Part shown: positions 18,914 to 27,652 of the stretch, one piece after another
How the letters are laid out: the number at the start of each line of letters is the position of its first letter
How positions within the stretch are numbered: the stretch's first letter is position 1
Assembly (NCBI GenBank): GCA_963808615.1
Contig: CAWEGV010000013.1
Coordinates: 434,001 to 498,000 of the forward strand
Origin: Palsa-504 sp963808615
GTDB lineage: Bacteria; Actinomycetota; Actinomycetes; Streptosporangiales; Streptosporangiaceae
Direction of reading: 5' to 3'
Length of the DNA: 64,000 nt
Translations under genes and position numbers: made by a program
Notes under the pieces: model-generated
Seen by the model: only the letters and a program-made list of their open reading frames with translations
Databases searched by the model: none
What the model was told of the DNA's origin: nothing

Positions 18914-18948
18914 GCAGGCTACTACATTACCGAACGTTCGGTCAATAA
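18914..18948 (-). promoter_or_regulatory. paa operon promoter overlapped by a perfect palindromic operator
   Basis: On the reverse strand TTGACC is followed, 18 bases on, by TAGCCT. Between them lies the perfect 14-bp palindrome ACCGAACGTTCGGT (18929-18942). It fits the published actinobacterial PaaR operator core (ACCG-N2-CG-N2-CGGT). A repressor bound here would cover the promoter spacer. The related site at the tetR promoter points to that regulator. Confidence 0.72.
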
Positions 18949-19053
18949 ATAGGACGTTCCTGATACCGGCCTGAGCCCAGGGTCAGGCCCATGTCGCGGG
19001 CAGTTCCGGTCGCTATACGGTCGTTTGTGCCCGCGATCATGAACACGAATCTG

Positions 19054-20304
19054 TCAGGCGTCGACCAGGGCCGGGGCCTTGTGGTGGTGGGCTTCCAGGT
19101 AGCGCCGGGTCATGAGCAGGGCGGCGATGCCGTCACCGACCGCCGAGCCGAGCTGCTTGGTCGACCCGGAGCGCACGTCGCCGGCGGCGAAGACGCCCGC
19201 CATGGACGTCTCCATGGTCGGGCTGGTCACCAGGAAGCCGCCTGCGTCGCGCTGCACGGAGTCGTCGAGGAAGGCGTTGTTCGGCTTCAGGCCCACGAAC
19301 ACGAAGGCCGCGGCGGCCGGGTACCGGTGGGTCTCGCCGCTGTCGCGGTCCTTGGTTACCACGGCGGCGAACCGGCCGTCCTTGCCGCCCTCCAGCTCCA
19401 CGATGTCCACGCCGGTGCGGATGTCGAACTGCGGGTCGGACTTGACCCGTTCCTGCAGGACGGGCGAGGCGGACAGGCCGTTGCGGGTCAGCACCCTGAC
19501 GCGCTTGGCGAATTCGGACAGGTGCAGCCCCTCCTCCAGCGCGGAGTTGCCGCCGCCGATGACCACGATCTCGTCCGCCCCCTTGTAGAAGGGGCCGTCG
19601 CAGGTGGCGCAGTAGTGGACGCCGGCGCCGAGGAGGTCGTCCTCGCCGGGTACGTCAAGGCGCCGGTAGGTCGACCCGGTGGCGATGATCACGGCGTGCG
19701 AGACGAGCTTCTGCCCGGAGGAGAGCTTCGTCACCAGGTCCTCGCCGTCGTGCATGACGGCGACGACCGATACCGCCGACAGCAGCTCGACCCCGTAGCG
19801 GCGGGCCTGGGCCACGAACCTGTCGGTGAGTTCGGCGCCGGAGATGCCGTCGGGGAATCCGGGGTAGTTGTCGATCCGGTCGCTGATCCCGGCCTGCCCG
19901 CCGAGCGCGCTGGCGTCCACGACCACGGCGTCGATACCCTCCCGGGCGGCGTAGATGGCAGCAGCCAGGCCGGCTGGGCCGCCGCCCACGATGACCAGGT
20001 CGTAGGCGGTGCGATGCGCCTCGAGGGTGAGGCCGATGCGGCGGGCCAGCCCCTCGTCGCTCGGGTTCACCTCGTGGGTCCCGTCGGCGTACACCACGGT
20101 GGGGATGATCTGCCCGCCGTCCTGCAGCTGCTTGAGCCGGTCGATGGCGCCGGGCTCGGTGTCGATGTCGATGTTGGTGTACCGGACTCGGTGCGCGGCC
20201 AGGAACTTCTTGACGCGCTTGCAGTGCGGGCACCAGGGCGCCCCGTACACGGTCAGGGCCGGCTCGCCCGTGTCGGTCGTTACCTGGCTCTTTGCGGCGG
20301 TCAT
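19054..20304 (-). CDS. Glutaredoxin-thioredoxin reductase fusion (FAD-dependent disulfide reductase)
   Basis: A 416-residue two-domain redox enzyme. Residues 17-95 form a glutaredoxin/NrdH-like domain with the active site WCPHC (Cys25 and Cys28) and the cis-proline motif IIPTVV. From about residue 100 comes a low-molecular-weight thioredoxin reductase domain with the FAD loop VGGGPAGLAAAIYAAREG, the redox pair CATC, the NADPH loop GGGNSALEEG and the FAD tail FAAGDVRSG. Electrons should pass from NADPH through FAD and CATC to the fused CPHC domain, so the protein can act as its own reductase-redoxin pair. Both domains look intact. Partners are not obvious from the neighbours. Confidence 0.88.
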   Translation of the reverse strand: MTAAKSQVTTDTGEPALTVYGAPWCPHCKRVKKFLAAHRVRYTNIDIDTEPGAIDRLKQLQDGGQIIPTVVYADGTHEVNPSDEGLARRIGLTLEAHRTAYDLVIVGGGPAGLAAAIYAAREGIDAVVVDASALGGQAGISDRIDNYPGFPDGISGAELTDRFVAQARRYGVELLSAVSVVAVMHDGEDLVTKLSSGQKLVSHAVIIATGSTYRRLDVPGEDDLLGAGVHYCATCDGPFYKGADEIVVIGGGNSALEEGLHLSEFAKRVRVLTRNGLSASPVLQERVKSDPQFDIRTGVDIVELEGGKDGRFAAVVTKDRDSGETHRYPAAAAFVFVGLKPNNAFLDDSVQRDAGGFLVTSPTMETSMAGVFAAGDVRSGSTKQLGSAVGDGIAALLMTRRYLEAHHHKAPALVDA

Positions 20305-20368
20305 CAGGCGCCCTCCCTCCAGCCGCCCTCAGTATCGCGCAACGGCGGTTACCGCCACACTAGGCGTA

Positions 20369-20490
20369 TGCGGATCACGATCCGGGTCCGGCCCTGCGCA
20401 GCACGTGCCAGGAGGGGCCGTGGGTTACCTGCCGGCGATGTGGCACGACTTCGCCGTCACGGTGGCCGGCCTGGCCGGCGCGCTGAAATT
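20369..20490 (+). pseudogene. Two short gene stumps (DUF167-like start and a membrane-protein start)
   Basis: The ATG at 20369 opens MRITIRVRP, the typical beginning of DUF167 proteins, but the similarity ends after about ten residues. Some 35 bases on, a different frame reads MWHDFAVTVAGLAGAL, like the start of a small actinobacterial membrane protein, and it too breaks off near 20485. Both look like leftovers of deletions. They are too short for firm calls; nothing else is visible in the gap 20305-20624. Confidence 0.3.
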
Positions 20491-20624
20491 TCCGGATCGC
20501 GGGAGGCGGGGGCGCCTGGCGTGTGACCGGAGCGGCTGACGGGGGCGAACGGGGCGAACGGGACCCGGCGGCCCGCGACGAGCTACAGGACACGGCCTAA
20601 ACCGGCCGCGACCCGGCGGGTGGT

Positions 20625-22292
20625 TCAGGCCTGACCGGCCCGATCTAGCCAGCCGGCGATGCTGCGGCCCAGGGTAGGCATCGGGAGCGAGCCGTGATCC
20701 AGGACGGCGGCATGGAACTCAGGCAGCGAGAAGGCCGGGCCGAGGCGGTCGCGGGCCGTCTCGCGGAGCCGGAGGATCTCGAGCTTGCCGGTGAGATAGG
20801 CCAGCGCCTGCCCCGGCATCACGATGTACCTGTCGATCTCGTTGGCCAGGAACTCCCGCGGCATCGGGACATGGGCCGCGATGAACTCCAGGGCCTGCTC
20901 CCGGCTCCACCCGAAATGATGGATGCCGGTGTCCACCACCAGCCGGGCGGCCCGCATCAGCGAGGTGCTGATCGAGCCGAGCAGGCCGCGTTCGTCCGCG
21001 TACAGGCCGGTTTCCTCGGCCAGCTGCTCGGCGTACAGGCCCCATCCCTCGGAGAACACCGGGAGGCTGCGCTGGCGCTGCAGGGCGGGCAGCTCGGTCA
21101 GCAGCTGAAGGCGGGAAAGCTGCAGGTGGTGTCCTGGTACGGCCTCATGGAAGGCCACTACCTCGATGTCCCAGCCGGTGCCCGCGGTGGGCCGTTCGGT
21201 GTTGAACCAGAACGTCCCTGGCCGACCGCCGTCCAGGCGCGGCGGGGTGTAGTGCGGCGCGGCACCGCTGATGGCCACGACCTCGGGCATGGGCGTCACG
21301 TTGCACGGCGGCGGCAGGGGCTGCGGGAAGACCTCCCCGGCCCGGGCTTCGGCCCGTTTGACCGCGACCGCAGCCCCGCGAATGGACTCTTCCGGCGGCA
21401 TCTTCCCGGCCGAGTCCCGGAGCGCGTCAAGTACCGCGTCCAGGCCGGATAGCCCCAGCCCGGCGCCTAGCTCGACGGCGCGCGCCTCCAGCGCGGCGAT
21501 GTGGTCCAGGCCGGTCTGGTGCAGTTCCTCCGGCTGCAGCGGCAGGGTGGTGTAGATCCGGACCGACCGGGCGTAGTCCTCGGCGCCGCCGGGCAGGTAG
21601 ACCAGCCCGGCCCGGTCGGACGGCCGGGCCTGCGGGAGCAGGTCCCTGACGGTGGCCACCCACCGGGCCAGGGCCGGCTTGACCACCTCGGCGGCGGCCA
21701 CGCGGCGTTCGGCCTCCCAGTCCGCGGTCCGGTCCCAGCCCGGCGGCGGAACCGGGGCCAGCACCGGCGCGGGGACCGGAGCGGCCAGCACTTCCTCGGC
21801 CCAGGCGATGGCCTGCTCGACGAGCGGGGCGACGGGAAGCCGTCCCTGGGCGGCTCCGGCCCGCAGCCGTTCGCCGATCTGGTCGAGCCACTGGCCGCTG
21901 CGCCGCAGCCGGGTCAGGTAGGCCTCGGCGGCCGTCGTGTCGACCAGGACCGTCCGGGCGGCCAGCGCCATGAGGGCGGCCGGTCCCGAGTACTGCATGG
22001 CGGTGACCGTGTACTCGGCCCGGGCCAGCTGGAGAAGTTCCAGCTCCTGGACGGCCGCTTCCCTGGTGCAGTCGAGCGTGACGGCATCGGCGGGCGTGAG
22101 CGGCTCGCGGGCGATGGCGTCGGCCTCGCCGAGGAACTGCTCGACCTCGGCGCGCCAGGCGTGCCCGCCCTGCTCGCTCTCGTCCGGGACCAGGTCGTCG
22201 TAGCCCGGAATGCCGTACATGGTGGCCGCGAAGGGGTGCTCCTCGAGCCAGCGCTGATGGAAACGGTCGGCTAGGTCACGTGCTGCGGTCAT
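20625..22292 (-). CDS. DUF885 family protein, probable zinc metallopeptidase
   Basis: A 555-residue protein of the DUF885 family. It has the zinc-binding HEAVPGHHLQLSRL and, downstream, FSEGWGLYAEQLAEE, which supplies the third ligand region. Together they give a gluzincin-like metallopeptidase layout. No signal peptide is seen, so it is probably cytosolic. A proline-rich patch (APVPAPVLAPVPPP) lies in the middle, likely a flexible loop. The ATG at 22292 gives a start typical of the family (DLADRFHQRWLEEHPFAAT). The substrate is unknown for most members. Confidence 0.82.
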   Translation of the reverse strand: MTAARDLADRFHQRWLEEHPFAATMYGIPGYDDLVPDESEQGGHAWRAEVEQFLGEADAIAREPLTPADAVTLDCTREAAVQELELLQLARAEYTVTAMQYSGPAALMALAARTVLVDTTAAEAYLTRLRRSGQWLDQIGERLRAGAAQGRLPVAPLVEQAIAWAEEVLAAPVPAPVLAPVPPPGWDRTADWEAERRVAAAEVVKPALARWVATVRDLLPQARPSDRAGLVYLPGGAEDYARSVRIYTTLPLQPEELHQTGLDHIAALEARAVELGAGLGLSGLDAVLDALRDSAGKMPPEESIRGAAVAVKRAEARAGEVFPQPLPPPCNVTPMPEVVAISGAAPHYTPPRLDGGRPGTFWFNTERPTAGTGWDIEVVAFHEAVPGHHLQLSRLQLLTELPALQRQRSLPVFSEGWGLYAEQLAEETGLYADERGLLGSISTSLMRAARLVVDTGIHHFGWSREQALEFIAAHVPMPREFLANEIDRYIVMPGQALAYLTGKLEILRLRETARDRLGPAFSLPEFHAAVLDHGSLPMPTLGRSIAGWLDRAGQA

Positions 22293-22313
22293 GAAACCTT
22301 CCGCGGGTCGGCG

Positions 22314-22469
22314 ATGATCGTCCTATTCAACCTGACCGGCCACTGCGGCGCGTTCCCCTCGGCGCAGGCGGTGCAGGAGTTCATGACCGACGGGCGGCGG
22401 CAGGCGCTGGCCGGCGAGCGCGACCGGGTGATCGCCAGGACCGACGTGATCGACGTCCAGCTCGTCTAG
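22314..22469 (+). CDS. Short open frame of unknown function (possible gene remnant)
   Basis: An ATG at 22314 opens a 51-residue frame (beginning MIVLFNLTGHCGAFPS) in the gap between two reverse-strand genes. The LFNLTGH segment weakly recalls the C-terminal loop of TrpB-like enzymes, but the rest does not fit. No ribosome site is clear. It may be a leftover rather than a gene. Confidence 0.25.
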   Translation: MIVLFNLTGHCGAFPSAQAVQEFMTDGRRQALAGERDRVIARTDVIDVQLV

Positions 22470-22480
22470 CCCGATCCGGA

Positions 22481-22987
22481 TTAAAACCGGTGGGTGGTGG
22501 CGCCGAAGGGGTCGCCCTTGGCGTGGGCGAAGACCCGGGCGGGCGTGACGGTAAAGACCATGGCCGCACCGCCGGCCGGGTGGTTGAAGCAGCCGTCGCC
22601 GACCTCCCACTGCCATCGCCCGTCCCATTTGGCGGTGAACGCCGCGGCCAGCCGGCGCAGCGCGGCCTGGTCGGTGACCTGGACGGCGTCACCCTCGACC
22701 ACCACGTCGAGGCCGCCGTCCCAGCGGTTGCACCCGGTGGTCAGGACCACGTGGGGGTTGGCGCGCAGGTTGACGGACTTCTGCTCCTCCGCACCGGTAG
22801 AAAAGCAGACCGCTCCGTCGGCCCAGGCGGCCACGACCGGGGTGACGTGCGGCCTGCCATCGGCCCGGACCGTGGTGAGCCAGAACAGTTCCGCTGCGGC
22901 CAGGACCTGGCAGGTTTCCTCCCACCCGGTCGCGGTTGCGGCCGGATCGCTGTACCGCTGGTCCAGCTTGGTCACCGGACTGGCCAT
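22481..22987 (-). CDS. Pyridoxamine 5'-phosphate oxidase family (FMN/F420-binding) protein
   Basis: A 168-residue split-barrel flavin/deazaflavin-binding protein. It shows FWLTTVRADGRPHVTPVVAA, then GAVCFSTGAEEQKSVNLRAN and HVVLTTGCN, the standard succession of PNPOx-like proteins. A WEVGDGCFNHP segment precedes the C-terminal VFTVTPARVFAHAKGD, typical of actinobacterial members. It could use F420 or FMN; the substrate is not evident. It starts at 22987 (ATG) with a GGAG just upstream. Confidence 0.8.
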   Translation of the reverse strand: MASPVTKLDQRYSDPAATATGWEETCQVLAAAELFWLTTVRADGRPHVTPVVAAWADGAVCFSTGAEEQKSVNLRANPHVVLTTGCNRWDGGLDVVVEGDAVQVTDQAALRRLAAAFTAKWDGRWQWEVGDGCFNHPAGGAAMVFTVTPARVFAHAKGDPFGATTHRF

Positions 22988-23074
22988 GGGCTGCTCCTTT
23001 TGTCATCTGGCGGCACGTGCACCGAGTAAGACTGGCCGGGCCGCCTAGACTCATCGCAGCAGGAGGGCCAAGTT

Positions 23075-23659
23075 ATGGACGTTTTCCTGGAGACAGAGCG
23101 GCTGGTGCTGCGCCGGTTCACCCGCGACGACGCGGACCTCCTGGCCAGCCTGGATGCCGATCCGGACGTCATGGCTTTCGTCACCGGCGGGGTGCCCACG
23201 TCCCGCGCCGAGATCGAGAGCGACTTCCTGCCTGCCTTCCTAAGCTACTACCAGCGGTATGAGGGCTTCGGGTTCTGGGCGGCCGTCGAGAAGGCCACCG
23301 GGGACTTCCTGGGCTGGTTTCATTTCCGGCCGGGGCCGGACGCCGCTCCGGGCGAGGTCGAGCTCGGTTACCGGCTGCGCAGGTCGGCCTGGGGCCGCGG
23401 TTACGCCACCGAGGGGTCGCGCGCGCTGATCCGCAAGGGCTTCACCGAGTTCGGCGTGCAGCGCGTGGTGGCGGAGACCCTGGTTGTCCACGGTGCTTCG
23501 CGGCGGGTGATGGAGAAGGCGGGCCTGACGCTGGTGCGGACCTACCACCAGCCGTGGCCGTACCCGATCGAGGGGGACGAGTTCGGCGGCGTGGAGTACG
23601 CGCTGGAGCGGGCGGACTGGCTGCGCGCGGAGCAGGCCGGCGGCCCGGCCGGTCACTGA
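23075..23659 (+). CDS. GNAT N-acetyltransferase (RimJ/RimL-like)
   Basis: A 194-residue acetyltransferase. LETERLVLRRFTRDDADLL opens the domain in RimJ/RimL fashion, EVELGYRLRRSAWGRGYATEG is the acetyl-CoA loop (RxxxGRGYA), and VHGASRRVMEKAGLTLVRTY is the usual C-terminal element. It probably modifies an amino terminus or small amine. The ATG at 23075 follows AGGAGGG. The last codons overlap the converging methyltransferase gene by 7 bases. Confidence 0.85.
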   Translation: MDVFLETERLVLRRFTRDDADLLASLDADPDVMAFVTGGVPTSRAEIESDFLPAFLSYYQRYEGFGFWAAVEKATGDFLGWFHFRPGPDAAPGEVELGYRLRRSAWGRGYATEGSRALIRKGFTEFGVQRVVAETLVVHGASRRVMEKAGLTLVRTYHQPWPYPIEGDEFGGVEYALERADWLRAEQAGGPAGH

Positions 23660-24780
23660 TCCGGCTGCTCGCGGGTCAGCCGGTAGAACTGCCAGGTCTC
23701 GGTCTCGATCGGGAGGGGCTCCGCGCCGGCGAAGCCGGCTTGCTGGGCGTAGCGGCGCAGGGTGGCGGGACGCATGACCGAGCCGGTGGCGGCGGTGCCC
23801 GGGTCGCCCATGGCGGAGGGCAAGCAGGACACCACGCTCCAGCCGTAGTGGTAGCGCTCAAGCTCCGGGGCGGGTGCGGTGAACTCGTTTTCGACGCGCT
23901 CGTCGGCGACGATGACCGAGCCGGACGGCCCGAGCAGGTCACCCGCCCGGCGCAGTGCGTCCACCGGCCGGGACATGTCATGCAGCCCCTCGAAGATCGT
24001 GACCAGGTCATACCGGCCGGCCCAGCCGGGTCCCGAGGCATCGGTGACGGAGAAGCTGACCCGGCCGGACAGTCCGGCCTGCTCGGCGTTGCGGCTGGCG
24101 GCGGCGATCACGTCGGCGTCCAGGTCGAAACCGTCCACCGTGACCAGCGGGTAAGCCTGGGCCATGGCAATGCTCGACCAGCCCGGCCCGCAGGCCAGGT
24201 CCGCGACGCGGGCCGGCGGTTCGCTGCGCAGCCGCTGGTCGATGTCGGCAATGGCGGGCAGCCACTGCTTGCCCAGCAGGTTGAGGTACACGGCCCGGTT
24301 GTAGTCGGCCCGGCCCTCGGGCGCCCAGGGCAGCGGGGGCGGCGCGCCGCCGGTGCGGAACGCCTCGGCCAGCTGCGGCAGCCACCGGCCGGCGCGCACG
24401 ATCTCGACGCCGCTGAAGGCCCGGTAGCGGACGTGGTCGGGATCGGCCAGGACCGCGGCGTGCGCGGGCGGCAGCCGGTACCGGCGGGCCAGCGGGTCGG
24501 CGGCCGGGACGTCCACCTCCAGCAGCCCGCTAGCCGCATGATGCTCCAGCCACTCCCTGATGTACCGCTCGGTGGTGCCGGTGCGCCCGGCGAGTTCCGT
24601 CGAGGTCGCCGGGCCGTCGGCGGCCAGCGCCCGGTACAGGCCAAGCCGCTCGCCCAGGTACACGGTGAACAGCTCGAGCGCTCCGGTCAGGTCGTGGCGC
24701 AGGCGTTCGGCCAGGGCGGTCTCGGCGTCGGCCGGGCCATCCCCGCCAGCCGCGTGGTCATCGGTCACCATGCGGATCAC
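23653..24780 (-). CDS. SAM-dependent methyltransferase with N-terminal winged-helix-like domain
   Basis: A 375-residue methyltransferase. The first 100 or so residues form a winged-helix-like module (LAGRTGTTERYIREWLEHHAA), as in O-methyltransferase-type proteins. The SAM-binding fold follows with VADLACGPGWSSIAMAQAYP, the acidic VDGFDLDADVI and SGSVIVADERV. The substrate is unknown. The ATG at 24780 is used; MVTDD three codons later would also do. Converges on the GNAT gene. Confidence 0.82.
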   Translation of the reverse strand: MIRMVTDDHAAGGDGPADAETALAERLRHDLTGALELFTVYLGERLGLYRALAADGPATSTELAGRTGTTERYIREWLEHHAASGLLEVDVPAADPLARRYRLPPAHAAVLADPDHVRYRAFSGVEIVRAGRWLPQLAEAFRTGGAPPPLPWAPEGRADYNRAVYLNLLGKQWLPAIADIDQRLRSEPPARVADLACGPGWSSIAMAQAYPLVTVDGFDLDADVIAAASRNAEQAGLSGRVSFSVTDASGPGWAGRYDLVTIFEGLHDMSRPVDALRRAGDLLGPSGSVIVADERVENEFTAPAPELERYHYGWSVVSCLPSAMGDPGTAATGSVMRPATLRRYAQQAGFAGAEPLPIETETWQFYRLTREQPDQ

Positions 24781-24831
24781 GGTACCGCCCGCCTGCCCGG
24801 CGGGCCTTCCCGGCGATCGGCTAGGTTCGTC

Positions 24832-24858
24832 TCAGGGGACTCAGGGGACTCAGGGGAC
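24832..24858. repeat. Three 9-bp tandem repeats (TCAGGGGAC)
   Basis: TCAGGGGAC occurs three times in a row between the methyltransferase start and the DUF2332 gene. It is short and may be slippage, or a protein-binding array in the divergent promoter region. Confidence 0.7.
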
Positions 24859-24871
24859 GCCTCTCACCTGG

Positions 24872-27487
24872 TTACGGCAATGACCGATACCGACGGGGGT
24901 GGCCGGACCGTGCAGCACGGACCGTTCGGCCCGATGTCTTTGCGGCGAGAGGCGAGGCAGCATGGTCCGTGAGGTGGCCCAGGTGTACCGGTCGTTCGCC
25001 CGCCAGGAGGCGCGGGGCCGGTCGGCAGCGTATGAGTCGCTGGCCGAGGCGGTAGCCGGCGATCCGGCCCTGTGCGCTTACGTCGCGTCGCTGCCGCCGG
25101 GCAAGCGCCAGCCCAACCTGGTGTTCGCGGCCGCGCGCTACCTGCTCGGCAGGCCGCCCGATCACGGCACGCTGCGCGAGCTGGTCCGCCAGTCCCGGGC
25201 GGAACTGACCGGGGTGATCATGGCCCGGCGCACGCAGACCAACGAGCCGGCCCGGTGCGCCGCGCTGCTGCCGGTCCTGGCCCGGCTGCCGCCGCCGCTG
25301 GCCCTGATCGACGTCGGCGCCAGCGCCGGGCTCACCCTGCTCCTCGACCGCTACTCCTACGACTACGGCGGCTACCGGCTCGCGGGCACCGACCCGCAGG
25401 CGCCCACCCTGCGCTGCCAGCCGCGCGGGGCGGTGCCCCTGCCGCCGCGGGTCCCCGCCGTCAGCTGGCGGGCCGGGCTGGACCTGAACCCGCTGGATGT
25501 CACCAGCGACGACGACGTTCGCTGGCTGTCCTGCCTGGTCTGGCCCGGGGAGGGCGACCGGGCCGAGCGGCTCGCGGCCGCGATCGCCGCGGCCCGCCGT
25601 GACCCGCCCGCCGTGCACCGCGGTGACCTGCTCACCGGCCTGCCGGCGCTGGCCGCCCGGGCGCCGGCCGCCGACACCCTGGTCGTCTACCACACCTCGG
25701 TGCTGTACCAGGTCGGCCCGGAGCTGCGTGAGCAGTTCATCGGGATGGTGCGGGACCTGGGCGCCACCTGGCTGTCCAGCGAGGCACCCGGCATCGTGCC
25801 CGGAACGTCCGTGCCCGCCGCCGACGGGCAGACGTGCGTCCTGGCCCAGGACGGGCACCCGGTCGCCTGCACCGACAGCCACGGGACGTGGCTGCGGTGG
25901 CTGGCCTGAGGCCGTGCCGCTCGCGGCGCGCCGCGGCGGGGTCAGGCGGCAGGGTCTGCGCGCCGAACACCGCCCCGCGGCACGCGTCGTGATGGCGGCC
26001 GCGCTGCGCGCCGGGCCGTTCGGTGCCGGTATGTTTCGTTGTTCTTCGCCCGTCGCGGCGCGGGACTCTGGAGCGTCCGCCGGGCCGTGCGGGACGGGGA
26101 TGCCCAGCGTGGCCGCCTCGCCGGCCGCCGTGCCCAGCTCACGGCGCGCGGCCTCAGCGTCGCCCGGCTGCCCGCGCAGCCGGTAGGCCTGCGCCAGCCG
26201 CTGCCTGGAGGCCACGACCGCCGGCCAGTGGGCCAGTGCGAGGTTGTGCTGGACGGCCGCGGCCAGCTGATCAATGGCCCGGTCCAGGTGCCGCGAGGTC
26301 AGGGAGGCGACCCCGAGAGCGTGCTGGGCCGACCCGAAGCAGGTCACGCCGAGGCTGCCGACCATCGGCAGTCCGGCGTACGGGCGGAGCAGTTCATAGG
26401 CTGCCTCGGCCACATCGGCCTGGCCCAGCAGGTAGGCGGCCTCCACGATGCCGTCCATGGTCACGAGCCAGCTGCTGGACCGCGGCAGCCGGGCCAGGTC
26501 AGTACCGCACAGGGCACCCAGCGAACTCGAGGCCGTCTTCAGGTCGCCGCTGAGGGCGGCGGCGACGGCGAGCGCCGCGACGGCGGAGTTGTCCACCGCG
26601 CTGAGGTCCGGGGAGTTCACCTGGTCTTGCAGCGACGGCAGCAGCTCCCCGAGGCGGCCCTGATACCAGCGGATCGTGACCAGCTGGGCGCCGGACCACC
26701 ATCCGTGGTCGATGTCGCCCGCGGCAGCGCCGTTCGCGGCGCAGTTGCGGGTCAGGGCTTCCGCGTGCTCCAACTGGCCCGCGCGGATGGCCAGCATCAC
26801 GTCGATGGCGCTGACCACGAACGCGACGGCCAGGTGGTTCTGCTGGGCGAGGTGATCGCGCAGCTCGCCCAGGTGCCGTCCGGCGTGCGGGTCGCCCTGG
26901 GAATAGGAGTCGACCGTCTGCCACAGCAGGCCCATCAGCAGGTCGCTGCGGCGGCCGGTGCGGAAGCTGACCTTGATCAGCTCGACGGCCAGTTCCCGGC
27001 GGTGGTCGACGTCGTCGGGACCGAGCAGGCAATGATGGGCCATGCTGAGCGCCTCGGCCAGCAGCTCCGGGTCCCCGGCGGCCCGGGCGGCCGCCAGCGC
27101 GGTCAGGATGGCCTCGCTCGTGCCGTGCAGGTAATCGGCCTCCCCCGCCAGCCTGGTCCGGACGCGGAGGGCCAGGCTGGAGTGCGGGTCGAGCAGCGAG
27201 AGGACGTGCTCGAGCCGCGCCTCGAGCAGCACGGCGCCGGTCATGGTGCGGCGCTCGGATACCCACAGCCCGGCCAGGCCCAAGGCGGCCAGGGCCATGG
27301 CCCTGACGTCGCCCGCGCGCTCGGCCAGCTGGAAGGCCTGCTCGAAGTGCCGGCGGCTGGCGCTCAGGTCCCCGTCCACATACTCCGCGCGGGTCCCGTC
27401 CGCGAGCATGACCGTAAGCTCATCGGCCGGATCAGTAACGAGTTCGAGCCGACGGGTGGATGAGACGTGACCGGCCTCACTCGTCAT
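24872..27487 (-). CDS. TPR-rich protein, probably 3'-truncated and read through into antisense sequence
   Basis: The first 500 residues (27487 down to about 25960) are alpha-helical repeats typical of the C-terminal half of large actinobacterial AAA/LuxR-type regulators. Examples are HFEQAFQLAERAGDVRAMAL, RQRLAQAYRLRGQPGDAEAA and REAA-like segments. No P-loop, helix-turn-helix or other catalytic part is present. After VPHGPADAPESR the sequence loses its character. The frame then stays open only because it runs antisense through the DUF2332 gene, stopping at 24872. I infer a gene that lost both ends and its own stop. It may still make an 871-residue product. Confidence 0.45.
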   Translation of the reverse strand: MTSEAGHVSSTRRLELVTDPADELTVMLADGTRAEYVDGDLSASRRHFEQAFQLAERAGDVRAMALAALGLAGLWVSERRTMTGAVLLEARLEHVLSLLDPHSSLALRVRTRLAGEADYLHGTSEAILTALAAARAAGDPELLAEALSMAHHCLLGPDDVDHRRELAVELIKVSFRTGRRSDLLMGLLWQTVDSYSQGDPHAGRHLGELRDHLAQQNHLAVAFVVSAIDVMLAIRAGQLEHAEALTRNCAANGAAAGDIDHGWWSGAQLVTIRWYQGRLGELLPSLQDQVNSPDLSAVDNSAVAALAVAAALSGDLKTASSSLGALCGTDLARLPRSSSWLVTMDGIVEAAYLLGQADVAEAAYELLRPYAGLPMVGSLGVTCFGSAQHALGVASLTSRHLDRAIDQLAAAVQHNLALAHWPAVVASRQRLAQAYRLRGQPGDAEAARRELGTAAGEAATLGIPVPHGPADAPESRAATGEEQRNIPAPNGPARSAAAITTRAAGRCSARRPCRLTPPRRAASGTASGQPPQPRPVAVGAGDRVPVLGQDARLPVGGGHGRSGHDAGCLAGQPGGAQVPHHPDELLTQLRADLVQHRGVVDDQGVGGRRPGGQRRQAGEQVTAVHGGRVTAGRGDRGREPLGPVALPGPDQAGQPANVVVAGDIQRVQVQPGPPADGGDPRRQGHRPARLAAQGGRLRVGAREPVAAVVVGVAVEEQGEPGAGADVDQGQRRRQPGQDRQQRGAPGRLVGLRAPGHDHPGQFRPGLADQLAQRAVIGRPAEQVARGREHQVGLALARRQRRDVSAQGRIAGYRLGQRLIRCRPAPRLLAGERPVHLGHLTDHAASPLAAKTSGRTVRAARSGHPRRYRSLP
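24962..25909 (+). CDS. DUF2332 domain-containing protein
   Basis: A 315-residue protein of the DUF2332 family. Recognisable stretches are VYRSFARQEARGRSAAYESL at the start, TQTNEPARCAALLPVLARLP, LIDVGASAGLTLLLDRYSYD and VYHTSVLYQVGPELREQF. The DVGASAGL segment looks like a nucleotide or SAM-binding loop, but no activity is established for the family. The ATG at 24962 was chosen because the family homology begins there; a GTG-led extension upstream is unlike the family. Confidence 0.8.
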   Translation: MVREVAQVYRSFARQEARGRSAAYESLAEAVAGDPALCAYVASLPPGKRQPNLVFAAARYLLGRPPDHGTLRELVRQSRAELTGVIMARRTQTNEPARCAALLPVLARLPPPLALIDVGASAGLTLLLDRYSYDYGGYRLAGTDPQAPTLRCQPRGAVPLPPRVPAVSWRAGLDLNPLDVTSDDDVRWLSCLVWPGEGDRAERLAAAIAAARRDPPAVHRGDLLTGLPALAARAPAADTLVVYHTSVLYQVGPELREQFIGMVRDLGATWLSSEAPGIVPGTSVPAADGQTCVLAQDGHPVACTDSHGTWLRWLA

Positions 27488-27652
27488 GGACCAAATCTAT
27501 TCGCGGCGATTACTACCGTCGAGGCCGGAAACCGGCTGAGCTGCCTGGTCACCGCCCAAGGATGACACCCATATATAGCCCATCTCGCCGTCTCCTGACG
27601 GCTCGGTTCTATGATCGGGGCACATCTGCAGGCGGTGGCGAGGAGGGATTCC

